Shown here piece by piece: positions 63,149 through 64,000 of a stretch of 64,000 nucleotides of DNA. Source of the stretch: Adineta vaga (lineage: Eukaryota; Rotifera); contig CP075496.1 in assembly GCA_021613535.1 (NCBI GenBank), positions 13,454,001 to 13,518,000 of the forward strand, in the 5' to 3' direction. The position numbers were made by a program, and so were the translations under genes. Every line of letters starts with the position of its first letter. The first letter of the stretch is position 1. The notes below the pieces were generated by a model. It did no database searches. It was given only the letters and a program-made list of their open reading frames with translations, and was not told the origin of the DNA.

Positions 63149-64000
63149 TATAAAAATATACAATCATTGAGAACTGTAAATCCCACCAGGTCATGAAAGA
63201 TTTGATTTAATAGAAAGAGAAGGATGATTTCATCAACGTTTTGTTCTTTTCTTTTTTTGCTATATGAAATTTGCTCACGCGCTTGAAGCGCGAGCGGGTG
63301 ATTACGATTTGTTTTTTTAAATCTAGAACGAAAGAAAAAAAAAGAACAACAAGATTTATGAATGTTTTGTTTGAAATTTTGTTTTTCGTAAAAAATTTTT
63401 TCATATGAATTGACTTATTCGTATTTAATGAGAGTAATAAAAGTCATCACATGCTGAATAGTTTCATTCATATTCTTATCGGTCAGATGTTTGTTCTATT
63501 TTACTTACTTTACTCTCATTTGTGATGTTTACAAAGATAAAATTGACTTCCAATTGAATCAAAAAGAAATTTATTGAATACTTTTTTCAAAAAGACGAAA
63601 TTTTATTATAACAAAGTCTTTCGAATTTATATATATTTATATATTATTGCACAGATGCCACTAGTAGATTCATGATTGAATAAATTCAATTGGTTGATTT
63701 GCATTCTGATGGAATCTTGATTCTCGATAAAATTCTTTTTAAAAAAAAATCATTAGAAGGAGGGATACATATTGGATTGGAACAGAAAGTGATTATGAAT
63801 TTTATACAACGAAAGTTGGTGATACAATATTTCGATTTTACGCCGTTGTTTTAATCTTCATGTAAGTGGAAGTGCTAGGCAAGATTTTGTTTGTGCTGCA
63901 TTTGTGATTTATTAATACAAACAAATGTTGTAATAAAGAAATTATCAAGACTTGATGAATTTAATAGATGCAAATCTTTCTCAAATTTTATGTGGAATTA
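63149..64000. other. 5' flank of FBXL-like gene and window end
   Basis: AT-rich. A GC-rich foldback CGCGCTTGAAGCGCG lies at about 63278-63292. The last 300 nt show short open stretches on the + strand (63750-63855) that I could not assign to a family; the next gene may start here or beyond the window. Confidence 0.35.

Noticed and set aside
1-64000. CRISPR arrays, tRNA or rRNA genes
   Set aside because: No regularly spaced repeats, no cloverleaf with A/B boxes and no rRNA-like sequence was recognised by eye; a tRNAscan or covariance search would be decisive.

Overview
The window is AT-rich animal nuclear DNA with compact genes. Most introns are about 45-70 nt with GT-AG ends, and the proteins are clearly metazoan: a LIM-homeodomain factor, a receptor guanylate cyclase, a G-alpha subunit, a capicua-like protein, FAM78, TBC1D24 and others. 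Gene structure, base composition, a LysM remnant and DNA-transposon fragments beside a gene-poor stretch suggest a bdelloid rotifer (Rotaria/Adineta-like). That assignment is inference and was not tested by a search.

Left part (1-20 kb, all + strand): the 3' part of ELP2 (Elongator WD40 subunit, cut by the window edge); a TBC1D24-like TBC/TLDc gene (8 exons, 581 aa); a GT8 xylosyltransferase of the GXYLT type carrying a second, degenerate GT8 domain; a capicua-like gene that stops before any HMG box; and an L-fucokinase with both its pyrophosphorylase-like and GHMP-kinase halves.

Middle (20-46 kb): on the - strand a glutamine/serine-rich protein of unknown family, behind an unusually GC/CpG-rich promoter region, then FAM78. 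On the + strand an LMX1-type LIM-homeobox gene whose large first intron carries a 125-bp direct duplication. Then a rhodopsin-family receptor (-), a Gq-like G-alpha subunit with an altered P-loop encoded on a 19-nt microexon (+), and a full natriuretic-peptide-receptor-type guanylate cyclase (-). The last three are all signalling genes, but nothing in the sequence shows that they act together.

Right part (46-64 kb): a long gene-free stretch, then ZNF598 (E3 ligase of ribosome-collision control) on the - strand. From about 53 to 60.8 kb the character changes. There is a frameshifted LysM-domain relic, a trypsin-fold protein with hydrophobic segments inserted between its catalytic His and Asp and an in-frame stop, a hAT-like MITE, a piggyBac-like MITE, and a 1,037-bp TTAA-flanked element built of inverted repeats. 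The window closes with an FBXL2/FBXL20 F-box/LRR gene on the - strand that ends in a CaaX box.

No tRNA, rRNA or CRISPR array was seen. Exon ends were read by eye from splice signals and frame. Where all exon phases were checked to sum correctly (TBC1D24, GXYLT, capicua-like, LMX1, GPCR, G-alpha, protease-like), the entry says so.
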